Of a stretch of DNA of 5,616 nt, positions 1 through 5,616 are shown in pieces. Position 1 is the first letter of the stretch, and every line of letters starts with the position of its first letter. The notes beneath the pieces were generated by a model. It was not told the DNA's origin. It did no database searches and saw only the letters and a list, made by a program, of their open reading frames with translations. The position numbers and the translations under genes were made by a program. The DNA is from an uncultured Bacilli bacterium (GTDB lineage: Bacteria; Bacillota_I; Bacilli_A; RF39; UBA660). The stretch is taken from positions 1 to 5,616 of the forward strand of contig CANROL010000081.1 of NCBI GenBank assembly GCA_947632255.1, written 5' to 3'.

Positions 1-1
1 A

Positions 2-58
2 TGGGTTAATTTGGTAATATTATGGTAAGCAGTGGTATATTGTGGTAGAAAGTGGGGG
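2..58 (+). promoter_or_regulatory. MraZ operator: six TGG-headed direct repeats
   Basis: TGG occurs at 2, 12, 23, 33, 43 and 53, a spacing of 10, 11, 10, 10 and 10 bases, so the repeats fall on one face of the helix. Four copies read TGGTA, the first TGGGT and the last TGGGG. MraZ proteins are known to bind short GTGG/TGGG repeats of about this period just upstream of their own gene, and the gene that follows is mraZ, so the assignment is strong. The last repeat runs into the ribosome binding site of mraZ (GGGGGA at 54-59). A TGN-extended -10 candidate (TGG then TATATT, 33-41) lies inside the array, which would suit repression of the promoter, but no good -35 box is seen, and the true promoter may lie before the window. 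Confidence 0.8.
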
Positions 59-65
59 ATGTAAA

Positions 66-494
66 ATGTTCATGGGTGAATATCATCATAATATTGATGA
101 CAAAAACAGACTTGTTATACCCGCGAATTTTCGTAGTAATTTAGGCGAAACCTTTATTATTACGCGCGGTTTAGAAAAATGCTTATACATTTATACTAAT
201 TCAGAATGGCAAAAAATTGTCGATAAATTAGCAAGTCTACCTTTTACCAAAAAAGATGCCCGAACTTTTATTAGAGCCTTCTTTTCTGCCGCTGCTAATT
301 GCAGTCTTGACCGTCAAGGACGCATAAACATTACTCCTAATCAAGCTCTTTACGCCGATTTAACTAAAGAATGTGTCATAATCGGCGTAAATGACCGTTT
401 AGAAATTTGGTCACAAGCTAATTGGGATAAATTTAATAATGAATACAGTGATGCTCTAGAAAGTGTTGCGGAGGATTTATTTAATGGTGAGTAA
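66..494 (+). CDS. mraZ: Transcriptional regulator MraZ
   Basis: This encodes a 142-residue MraZ, the DNA-binding regulator of the mra/dcw operon, close to the usual family length of about 143. It has two AbrB-like swapped-hairpin domains, each with the family DxxxR signature: D11-x3-R15 in IDDKNRLVIPANFR and D82-x3-R86 in LDRQGRINI. The N-terminus MFMGEYHHNID is typical of the family. The ATG at 66 is chosen over the in-frame GTG at 42 because GGGGGA at 54-59 is a good ribosome binding site six bases before it, and the longer form would begin inside the operator repeats. MraZ normally works as a ring-shaped oligomer on the repeats at 2-58, so autoregulation is expected. The gene overlaps rsmH by 11 bases. 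Confidence 0.95.
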   Translation: MFMGEYHHNIDDKNRLVIPANFRSNLGETFIITRGLEKCLYIYTNSEWQKIVDKLASLPFTKKDARTFIRAFFSAAANCSLDRQGRINITPNQALYADLTKECVIIGVNDRLEIWSQANWDKFNNEYSDALESVAEDLFNGE

Positions 495-1416
495 TATGCA
501 TTATGCGGTGATGAAAAAAGAAGCAATTGAAGCTTTAAATATTAAAGAAGACGGAATATACGTTGATGCCACACTCGGATATGCCGGCGATAGTAGTGAA
601 ATACTAAAAAGAATTAAAAAGGGCTATCTTTTCGCCTTTGATGCGGATACTGATGCAATTCAGTATTCGCATCACCAATTAATGAATATTGCTTCTAATT
701 TTACAATAATTCATGCTAACTTTAGTGATTTAAAAGAAGAATTAACTAAACATAATTGTAATCTTGTTGATGGCTTTCTCTTTGATTTAGGCTTATCTAG
801 TCCCGAGATTGACAATAAAGAACGCGGTTTTAGCTTTATGAATGATGCTCCCTTAGATATGCGCATGAATAAAGAAGCTAAAGTTACAGCTCAAGATATT
901 GTAAATACTTATTCAGAAGAACAATTAACTAAAATATTTTATGAATATGGTGAAGAAAGTAATAGTTCTAAAATAGCTCATGGTATTATAAGTGCCCGTC
1001 GTAAAAAAGCAATTATAACCACTTTAGAATTAGTTGAAATTATTAAAAATAGTGTTGGTGCTAATTACTTTTTTAAACATCATCCTGAACGTGTCATTTT
1101 TCAAGCTTTAAGAATTGAAGTAAATCATGAATTAGATGCCATAAAAAAAGCTCTACCGGATGCTATTAAAATGTTAAAAAAAGGTGGTCGTATCTGTGTT
1201 ATAACCTTCCATTCTCTAGAAGATAGAATAGTAAAAAATATCTTTAGAGAATATAGTGAAGTTGATCCTATCTTTAAAGGAATGCCAGATATTCCTAAAG
1301 AATATGAACCCTTAATTAAATTAGTTAACAAAAAACCTTTACTTCCAAGTGAAGAAGAAATAAATGAAAACCCTCGTAGTAAAAGTGCTAAAATGCGAAT
1401 AATAGAAAGGATTTAA
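484..1416 (+). CDS. rsmH: 16S rRNA (cytosine(1402)-N(4))-methyltransferase RsmH
   Basis: RsmH (MraW) uses S-adenosylmethionine to N4-methylate C1402 of 16S rRNA in the decoding site. The protein has 310 residues, normal for the family. Landmarks in order: the SAM loop VDATLGYAGDSS (residues 27-38), FDADTDAI (52-59), the block FDLGLSSPEID then RGFSFM and PLDMRM (100-128), NTYSEEQL with YGEE (141-158), HPERVIFQALRIEVNHEL (200-217), GGRICVITFHSLEDRIVK (234-251) and the C-terminal NPRSKSAKMR (296-305). The ATG at 484 is chosen because GGAGGA at 470-475 lies eight bases upstream; the GTG at 463 has no such site, and the ATG at 496 is too far from it. The start lies inside the end of mraZ, so translation is probably coupled. 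One oddity is D36 in the SAM loop, where histidine is usual. Confidence 0.96.
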   Translation: MVSNMHYAVMKKEAIEALNIKEDGIYVDATLGYAGDSSEILKRIKKGYLFAFDADTDAIQYSHHQLMNIASNFTIIHANFSDLKEELTKHNCNLVDGFLFDLGLSSPEIDNKERGFSFMNDAPLDMRMNKEAKVTAQDIVNTYSEEQLTKIFYEYGEESNSSKIAHGIISARRKKAIITTLELVEIIKNSVGANYFFKHHPERVIFQALRIEVNHELDAIKKALPDAIKMLKKGGRICVITFHSLEDRIVKNIFREYSEVDPIFKGMPDIPKEYEPLIKLVNKKPLLPSEEEINENPRSKSAKMRIIERI

Positions 1417-1419
1417 AAT

Positions 1420-1719
1420 ATGCGAACAAAAAGAGTAAAAAGAATTAAATTATTAAAAGGTGAAAAATTTATGTTTTTCTTAAGTGTTTTATTTGGCTTT
1501 GTTATTATGCCATCTACCTTTGTTTATACTAAAGCTTTACTTTCTAAATCAAATATTAAATTAGAAAATATTGCCAGTAAAATTGAAAAACAAGAAGATC
1601 GTAATGAAGCTTTAGGCATGCAAATAGATGAATTAGCGTCTATTGATAATATTCAAGATATTGCATCTACGAGTGGTTTATCGTATAATAATAATAACAT
1701 CAAAACATTTAGTGAATAA
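1420..1719 (+). CDS. ftsL: FtsL/DivIC-like cell division membrane protein
   Basis: This is a 99-residue bitopic membrane protein. It has a basic cytoplasmic start (MRTKRVKRIKLLK), one hydrophobic segment at about residues 17-37, then a hydrophilic, coiled-coil-prone stretch at about 42-73 and the tail LASIDNIQDIASTSGL (72-87), which matches the usual FtsL/DivIC ending in which a short helix carrying an IA pair precedes GL. FtsL proteins diverge fast, so the call rests on topology, this tail and the position between rsmH and the divisional PBP, the classic ftsL slot. The expected role is to bind DivIC/FtsB and activate the septal PBP-FtsW synthase. The ATG is three bases after the rsmH stop, with AAAGGA at 1406-1411 as ribosome binding site. 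A DivIC-type paralogue cannot be excluded. Confidence 0.82.
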   Translation: MRTKRVKRIKLLKGEKFMFFLSVLFGFVIMPSTFVYTKALLSKSNIKLENIASKIEKQEDRNEALGMQIDELASIDNIQDIASTSGLSYNNNNIKTFSE

Positions 1720-1734
1720 TGGAGGTCATTATAA

Positions 1735-3822
1735 ATGAGAAAAAAGAGTTTAATATCAATAAATAAAATATTTATATTAGTCTTTTTTTTCGCGTTTATA
1801 ATGGCCATTTTAAAATTAAGTTATGTTGCTATAAGTCCTAAAGTAGATAATATTAATTTAAAAGAATTTACTGCGAATCGTAATACTAAAAAAGAAATTT
1901 TATATGCCAAAAGGGGTAATATTTATGATGTTCATGGGGATGCTATTGCGACTAATGCCAATTCCTATACTTTAATCGCGTATTTAAGTTCTTCAAGAAC
2001 TACTAATCCTGCACGTCCTCAACATGTGGTAGATAAAGAAAAAACAGCTAAAGCTCTAGCCGAAATATTAGATATGGATTATGAATACGCTTTAGGTCGC
2101 TTAAATGCTACCGGCGCCTATCAAGTTGAATTTGGGACCAAAGGCCATAATATTTCCGAAAATAAAAAAGCGGAAATTGATGCCTTAGCTTTACCTGGTA
2201 TTAGTTTTATTGAAGGTAACAAAAGATATTATAAAAAATCTAAAATGGCGGCTTATATTGTTGGTTATGCTAAAGCAAATGATGATGGCGAAATAAATGG
2301 TGAAATGGGTATAGAAGGTTATTATAATGATATATTAAAAGGTACTAATGGCTCTAAAACTTATCAAAGTGCCTATGGTTATCAAATTGGGGATGCCTAT
2401 ACAACTGAACCTATAAGTGGTAGTGATATCTATTTAACTCTTGATTCTCAAATTCAATTAATATTAGAAGATGCCGTCCATTCTCTAGAAGAAAGTAATA
2501 AATTTACTTGGTTTACAATTAATGTTATGGATGCTAAAACCGGAGCTATTGTGGGCAGTGCCGCATCACCTAGTTTTAATCCTAATACTTTAGAAGGCTT
2601 AACTAATTATGTTAATCCTCTTGTTGGTTTTACTTATGAACCAGGTTCGACGATGAAAATATTTTCTTGGTTAGCCGCCTTAGAAAATGGTGTTTATGAT
2701 GGTGATGAATTATATCAATCCGGAACAGTTCATGTAAATGGAGCTACTATAAAAGACTTTAATAATGCTGGATGGGGTAAAATTTCTTTTGATACCGGCT
2801 TTGCTTATTCATCCAATGTTGGAGCTACTTATTTAGCTTTAAAATTAGGTAATAATAAATTGCAAAGTTTTTATGAATCATTAGGCTTTGGTAAAAAAAC
2901 AGGAATTGAACTTCCCGGTGAAGAACCAGGTCTTGTAAATATTAAATATGAATCTGGTTTAGCAACAGCTTCTTTTGGTCAAGGTATTACCACAACTCCC
3001 ATTCAAACTCTTCAAGCTTTAAGTATTTTAACTAATGATGGTGTAATGTTAAAGCCATATATTGTTGATAAAATTGTAAATGAAAAAGGGGAGGTAACTT
3101 ATGAAGGAAAACGCACTGAATTAGGTAAAAAAGTATCTACTGAATCTGTTGAAAAAATGCAAAGCTTAATGTATGATGTAGTCTATAATGGTCTCTCACC
3201 AATGTGGCGTCCTAATAATGTGACCATGATAGGTAAAACTGGTACTGCCCAAATCGCTGGTACTCATGGCTATTTAACAGGTTCTGTTAATTATATTCGT
3301 TCTTTTGCCGGTATATTTCCTTATGAAGATCCGGAATATATAATATATGTTTCAGCCAAACAAATAGATAATGGTGCAGCACCTGTTGCTAAAGTTTTAA
3401 CTAAAGCAGTTGAAAGTATTGCTAATTATGCTAATATCACAAATAATAGTACTGATTTAGATATGAGTGAAATTATTACTATTGATAATTATTTAAGTAA
3501 TAATACAACCGATATCAAAACTAAACTTGAATCTTTAGAATTAGAACCAATTATATTAGGAAATGGTAATTATATAATTAATCAATATCCCATTAAAGCT
3601 CAAGTATTAAAACACAGTAAAGTATTTTTACTTACTAATTCTAATGAATATCTAATGCCTAACATTAAAAATTGGTCTACAAGTGAAATAATGAATTTTT
3701 GTAATTTAATTGGTTTAAAATATAAATTTAATGGTTTAGGAAATGTCGAAAGTTATAATTTTAAAGATAATGAAATAATTGATTTAACTAAAACATTAGA
3801 AATTAATTTATCAACTGCATAA
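1735..3822 (+). CDS. ftsI: Divisional class B penicillin-binding protein (PBP2B/PBP2x/FtsI type) with two PASTA domains
   Basis: This is a septal peptidoglycan DD-transpeptidase of 695 residues, equivalent to pbpB in Bacillus and pbp2x in streptococci. A membrane anchor (about residues 11-34) is followed by the PBP dimerisation domain, with RGNIYDVHGDAIA at 60-72 and MGIEGYYNDILKG at 191-203. The transpeptidase domain (about 255-562) has all three catalytic motifs: STMK with nucleophile S305, SSN at 359-361 and KTGT at 501-504. Two PASTA-like repeats follow, at about 579-634 (LEPIILGNGNYIINQYP is clearest) and 639-693 (starting LMPNIKNWS). PASTA tails are typical of Gram-positive divisional PBPs. 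There is no glycosyltransferase domain, so it needs an FtsW partner, which is not in the window. GGAGG at 1721-1725 lies nine bases before the ATG. Its place after ftsL supports division rather than elongation or sporulation, although SpoVD has the same architecture. Confidence 0.93.
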   Translation: MRKKSLISINKIFILVFFFAFIMAILKLSYVAISPKVDNINLKEFTANRNTKKEILYAKRGNIYDVHGDAIATNANSYTLIAYLSSSRTTNPARPQHVVDKEKTAKALAEILDMDYEYALGRLNATGAYQVEFGTKGHNISENKKAEIDALALPGISFIEGNKRYYKKSKMAAYIVGYAKANDDGEINGEMGIEGYYNDILKGTNGSKTYQSAYGYQIGDAYTTEPISGSDIYLTLDSQIQLILEDAVHSLEESNKFTWFTINVMDAKTGAIVGSAASPSFNPNTLEGLTNYVNPLVGFTYEPGSTMKIFSWLAALENGVYDGDELYQSGTVHVNGATIKDFNNAGWGKISFDTGFAYSSNVGATYLALKLGNNKLQSFYESLGFGKKTGIELPGEEPGLVNIKYESGLATASFGQGITTTPIQTLQALSILTNDGVMLKPYIVDKIVNEKGEVTYEGKRTELGKKVSTESVEKMQSLMYDVVYNGLSPMWRPNNVTMIGKTGTAQIAGTHGYLTGSVNYIRSFAGIFPYEDPEYIIYVSAKQIDNGAAPVAKVLTKAVESIANYANITNNSTDLDMSEIITIDNYLSNNTTDIKTKLESLELEPIILGNGNYIINQYPIKAQVLKHSKVFLLTNSNEYLMPNIKNWSTSEIMNFCNLIGLKYKFNGLGNVESYNFKDNEIIDLTKTLEINLSTA

Positions 3823-3836
3823 AAATTCTTATTTTA

Positions 3837-3853
3837 ACCATTTTAATAATGGT
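3837..3853 (+). promoter_or_regulatory. Small hairpin covering a ribosome binding site
   Basis: ACCATT (3837-3842) and AATGGT (3848-3853) form a perfect 6-bp stem with a 5-base loop, 14 bases after the PBP stop codon. The 3' arm contains the GGT of GGTGA (3851-3855), the only Shine-Dalgarno-like sequence before the ATG at 3862. No T-run follows, so it is not an intrinsic terminator. It could lower translation of the small ORF, but a 6-bp stem in AT-rich DNA can occur by chance. Confidence 0.35.
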
Positions 3854-3861
3854 GAAGTAAA

Positions 3862-4005
3862 ATGAATAAATATTATACAAGTTATAATGAAACTAATAAA
3901 AGAATTGATTACTTAAAATATGGTTTATTAAATCCTCGTGGCATTGCCATTGATAAAAAAATACTTCCTGAATATAATGAAAATGCTATAACTAAAATTA
4001 AATAA
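3862..4005 (+). CDS. Hypothetical 47-residue protein
   Basis: This is a short ORF of 47 codons plus TAA, not recognised as any family. It starts at ATG 3862, six bases after GGTGA (3851-3855). The product is basic (about seven lysines and two arginines against five acidic residues) and tyrosine/asparagine-rich, with no hydrophobic segment long enough for a membrane helix, no signal peptide and no cysteine. The middle reads KRIDYLKYGLLNPRGIAI. It lies 39 bases after the PBP gene with no promoter visible between, and its stop codon touches the following terminator, so it would be the last gene of the mraZ operon. The good ribosome binding site position and exact fit before the terminator favour a real gene. 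It could also be a remnant of a larger gene or a chance ORF. Confidence 0.5.
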   Translation: MNKYYTSYNETNKRIDYLKYGLLNPRGIAIDKKILPEYNENAITKIK

Positions 4006-4029
4006 GATTGCCTAAAACAATCTTTTTTT
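4004..4029 (+). terminator. Rho-independent terminator ending the mraZ-ftsI operon
   Basis: AAGATTG (4004-4010) pairs with CAATCTT (4018-4024) around a 7-base loop, and T runs from 4023 to 4029. The stem has only two G-C pairs, so it may be leaky, but its shape, T-run and place right after the last ORF fit an intrinsic terminator. Together with the promoter at 4051-4079 it separates the division operon from the flavoprotein gene. Confidence 0.7.
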
Positions 4030-4050
4030 AGCAAAAAATTTATAAATATC

Positions 4051-4079
4051 TTTAATTCTTCATAATTATAAGCTATAAT
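4051..4079 (+). promoter_or_regulatory. Putative sigma-A-type promoter of the flavoprotein gene
   Basis: TATAAT at 4074-4079 matches the -10 consensus exactly. The hexamer 17 bases upstream is TTTAAT (4051-4056), a weak -35 match. Transcription would start near 4086, leaving a leader of only about 13 bases that still holds the AGGTGG ribosome binding site (4088-4093). The preceding terminator at 4004-4029 makes a promoter here likely, but AT-rich intergenic DNA yields such boxes easily. Confidence 0.5.
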
Positions 4080-4081
4080 TA
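4063..4081 (+). repeat. Inverted repeat overlapping the -10 box (possible operator)
   Basis: TAATTATA (4063-4070) and TATAATTA (4074-4081) are perfect 8-base inverted arms around AGC. The right arm contains the TATAAT -10 box, and AATTATA is repeated once more at 4082-4088. The placement suits a repressor site, but all arm bases are A or T, so it may be coincidence. Confidence 0.35.
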
Positions 4082-4098
4082 AATTATAGGTGGTATTT

Positions 4099-5517
4099 AT
4101 GAATTATGATTATATTGTGGTTGGCTCAGGTCCCAGTGGTATCTTTTTTGCTTATGAAATGCTTCAATTAAATCAAAATAAAAAAATATTATTAATTGAA
4201 CAAGGTAAAGAAGTAGAAAAAAGACATTGTCCAATTAATGAAGTAGGTAAATGTATCAAATGTCCTAAATGTAACATTACCTGTGGTTTTTCCGGTGCTG
4301 GTGCTTTTTCTGATGGTAAACTCTCATTATATGATAAAAAAGATGATGATCTTCATGTTGGTGGGGATATTCATAAATATATAGGTGTTCCTAAAACTAA
4401 AGAATTAATTGATTATGTTGATGATATCTATGTTTCTTTTGGAGCCGATAAACACTTAGAAGGCGTTGACTATAAAGATGAAGTTCTAAAAATTATGACT
4501 AAAGCTCAAAAAGAAAATATTTCTTTAGTTAATATCCCTATAAGACATATTGGTACCGAAAAATCTCATGAACTATATTATAAAATAGAACAATATTTAT
4601 TAAATAATCATATTGAAATTAAATTTAATACATGTGTTACAGATTTAATTATTGCTGATAATACTATAAAAGGGGTAAATACCACTAATTTAATTACCCG
4701 AGAAAATGCAGATTATTATGCTCCTGTAGTTATACTTGGTGTTGGTAGAAAAGGGGCTAATTGGTTATCAGATATGTGTTTAAAACATAATATTGCTCGT
4801 ACATCTGGTATTGTCGATATTGGTATTCGTTATGAATTAAGTGATAAAGTAATGCAAGATGTTAATAAATACATGTATGAAGCTAAATTTATTTCTCGTC
4901 CTACCCCATTTAAAGATAAAGTAAGAACTTTTTGCCAAAATCCCAGTGGTTTTGTCGCTAGTGAAGTATATGATGAAAATATTACCTTAGTAAATGGTCA
5001 TTCTTATAAAGAAAAGAAAAGTACTAATACTAATTTAGCAATTTTAGTATCTCATCATTTCAATTATCCTTTTGATAAACCTATTGAATATGGTCGTAAT
5101 GTGGCTAAAAATTTAAATTCTTTAGGTGATGGTAATATTGTTGTTCAACGTCTTGGGGATATTTACCGTGGCAAACGTACTTGGCCTGAAGAATTAAAAC
5201 ATAACAGTGTGAAACCTACTTTAAAAACCGCAGTCGCTGGGGATATAACTTATGCTTTAGGTTATCGAACCATGACTGATATTCTAGAATTTATACGTAG
5301 TCTAGATAAAGTAATTGAAGGCTTTGCTAATCCTGATAATTTACTTTATGGCCCTGAAATTAAATTTTATAGTAACAAATTAACTATTAATAATAACTTT
5401 GAAACTAGTATTAAAAATCTTTACTCCATTGGCGATGGGGGAGGCCTAACTAGAGGACTAATGATGGCATCAGCATCTGGTGTTTATTTAGCTAGATATT
5501 TAAACAACAAAAAATAA
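4099..5517 (+). CDS. FAD-dependent dehydrogenase of the uncharacterised COG2509 family
   Basis: This is a 472-residue flavoprotein, cytoplasmic since no signal or membrane segment is seen. The N-terminal Rossmann FAD site YIVVGSGPSG (5-14) has the glycine triplet G9-x-G11-x2-G14, and E34 in ILLIEQG is the expected ribose-binding acid. A cysteine cluster follows (C44, C52, C55, C58, C62), running into CGFSGAGAFSDGKL (62-75), the signature of this family. Towards the C-terminus are SVKPTLKTAVAGDI, LLYGPEIKFYS and the second FAD motif YSIGDGGGLTRGLMMASASG (442-461). Substrate and electron partner are unknown for the family; I see no separate NAD(P) motif. ATG 4099 is chosen over GTG 4090 because AGGTGG (4088-4093) is its ribosome binding site and overlaps the GTG. 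It is probably monocistronic, between a terminator and a terminal hairpin, so its position beside division genes need not be functional. Confidence 0.88.
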   Translation: MNYDYIVVGSGPSGIFFAYEMLQLNQNKKILLIEQGKEVEKRHCPINEVGKCIKCPKCNITCGFSGAGAFSDGKLSLYDKKDDDLHVGGDIHKYIGVPKTKELIDYVDDIYVSFGADKHLEGVDYKDEVLKIMTKAQKENISLVNIPIRHIGTEKSHELYYKIEQYLLNNHIEIKFNTCVTDLIIADNTIKGVNTTNLITRENADYYAPVVILGVGRKGANWLSDMCLKHNIARTSGIVDIGIRYELSDKVMQDVNKYMYEAKFISRPTPFKDKVRTFCQNPSGFVASEVYDENITLVNGHSYKEKKSTNTNLAILVSHHFNYPFDKPIEYGRNVAKNLNSLGDGNIVVQRLGDIYRGKRTWPEELKHNSVKPTLKTAVAGDITYALGYRTMTDILEFIRSLDKVIEGFANPDNLLYGPEIKFYSNKLTINNNFETSIKNLYSIGDGGGLTRGLMMASASGVYLARYLNNKK

Positions 5518-5544
5518 CTTATATTTTTTCAAAGTTATTTTTTT
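5509..5544. terminator. Bidirectional Rho-independent terminator
   Basis: Twelve bases at 5509-5520 (AAAAAATAACTT) pair perfectly with 5532-5543 (AAGTTATTTTTT) around an 11-base loop. T runs from 5538 to 5544 on the + strand, and the A-rich left arm gives a T-run on the minus strand, so the structure can serve both the flavoprotein gene and a convergent gene. The stem has only one G-C pair. The flavoprotein stop codon (5515-5517) lies in the left arm. Confidence 0.65.
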
Positions 5545-5546
5545 CT

Positions 5547-5616
5547 TCATTTTAAAGATAATATTTCTTGCTTAGGTAGTTTAGTAATGTCACTTATTAA
5601 TTCTACAGCCATATTT
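5547..5616 (-). CDS. C-terminal end of a convergent gene (partial)
   Basis: On the minus strand, the frame whose first full codon is 5615-5613 is open from the window edge to a TGA at 5549-5547, giving 22 residues that end ELISDITKLPKQEILSLK. This helix-like, charged sequence reads like the end of a real protein, and the bidirectional terminator just beyond it fits a convergent pair. The 5' part lies outside the window and no family can be named. A 22-codon open stretch is weak evidence, so this may be chance; it would also be the only TGA stop in the window. Confidence 0.4.
   Translation of the reverse strand, partial: NMAVELISDITKLPKQEILSLK

Noticed and set aside
33..41. Extended -10 (TGG-TATATT) as the mraZ promoter
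   Set aside because: No convincing -35 box at 16-18 bp spacing, and the sequence is explained by the TGG repeats; the real promoter may be upstream of the window, so it is not listed as a separate feature.
42..65. Upstream GTG start for mraZ
   Set aside because: It would start inside the MraZ operator repeats with no ribosome binding site, while ATG 66 has GGGGGA six bases before it and gives the family's usual N-terminus.
463..483. Upstream GTG start for rsmH
   Set aside because: GGAGGA at 470-475 would lie inside the coding sequence; it is placed correctly for ATG 484.
1125..1331. Minus-strand ORF of 68 codons inside rsmH
   Set aside because: It lies wholly opposite conserved RsmH motifs, has no ribosome binding site that I can see, and its sequence resembles no family; it is a shadow of the real gene.
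3837..3853. Hairpin after the PBP gene as an intrinsic terminator
   Set aside because: No T-run follows it on either strand; the true terminator is at 4004-4029.
4090..4098. Upstream GTG start for the flavoprotein
   Set aside because: The GTG is part of the AGGTGG ribosome binding site that serves ATG 4099.
1..5616. Search for tRNA or rRNA genes, CRISPR arrays, insertion sequences or phage genes
   Set aside because: No cloverleaf-like sequence, regularly spaced repeat-spacer pattern, terminal inverted repeats or transposase/integrase motifs were seen; the only regular repeats are the operator repeats at 2-58.

Overview
The window is AT-rich, lysine/asparagine/isoleucine-rich DNA. It carries the front end of a division and cell-wall (dcw/mra) cluster followed by an unrelated flavoprotein gene. 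Gene order (mraZ, rsmH, ftsL-like, PASTA-tailed class B PBP), strong Shine-Dalgarno sites, TAA stops in every complete gene and A/T-ending codons point to a low-GC Gram-positive bacterium (Bacillota, possibly one of the walled relatives of the Mollicutes). All ten tryptophans in the complete genes are TGG and no gene has an in-frame TGA, so the standard bacterial code is used. A species cannot be named from sequence reading alone.

Layout. Positions 2-58 hold six TGG-headed direct repeats at 10-11 bp spacing, ending in the ribosome binding site of mraZ; this is a MraZ operator. Then follow, all on the + strand and tightly packed, mraZ (66-494), rsmH (484-1416, overlapping mraZ by 11 bases), a short FtsL/DivIC-like membrane protein (1420-1719) and a divisional penicillin-binding protein with two C-terminal PASTA repeats (1735-3822). 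A 47-residue ORF of unknown function (3862-4005) follows, its ribosome binding site lying in a small hairpin, and a Rho-independent terminator (4004-4029) closes the operon. A separate promoter with a perfect TATAAT box inside an inverted repeat (4063-4081) drives a COG2509-type FAD-dependent dehydrogenase (4099-5517). A hairpin with T-runs on both strands (5509-5544) ends that gene. The last 70 bases look like the C-terminal end of a convergent minus-strand gene.

How the parts work together. MraZ is expected to bind its own promoter and set expression of the cluster. RsmH modifies 16S rRNA. The FtsL-like protein and the PBP are membrane partners in the septal cell-wall synthase. The usual next genes (mraY, murD, ftsW, murG) are absent, so the cluster is cut short here. 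The flavoprotein appears to be an independently transcribed neighbour rather than part of the division operon.

Nothing in the window is convincingly a new system. The least explained items are the 47-residue ORF with its occluded ribosome binding site, and the uncharacterised cysteine-rich flavoprotein with a palindrome over its promoter.
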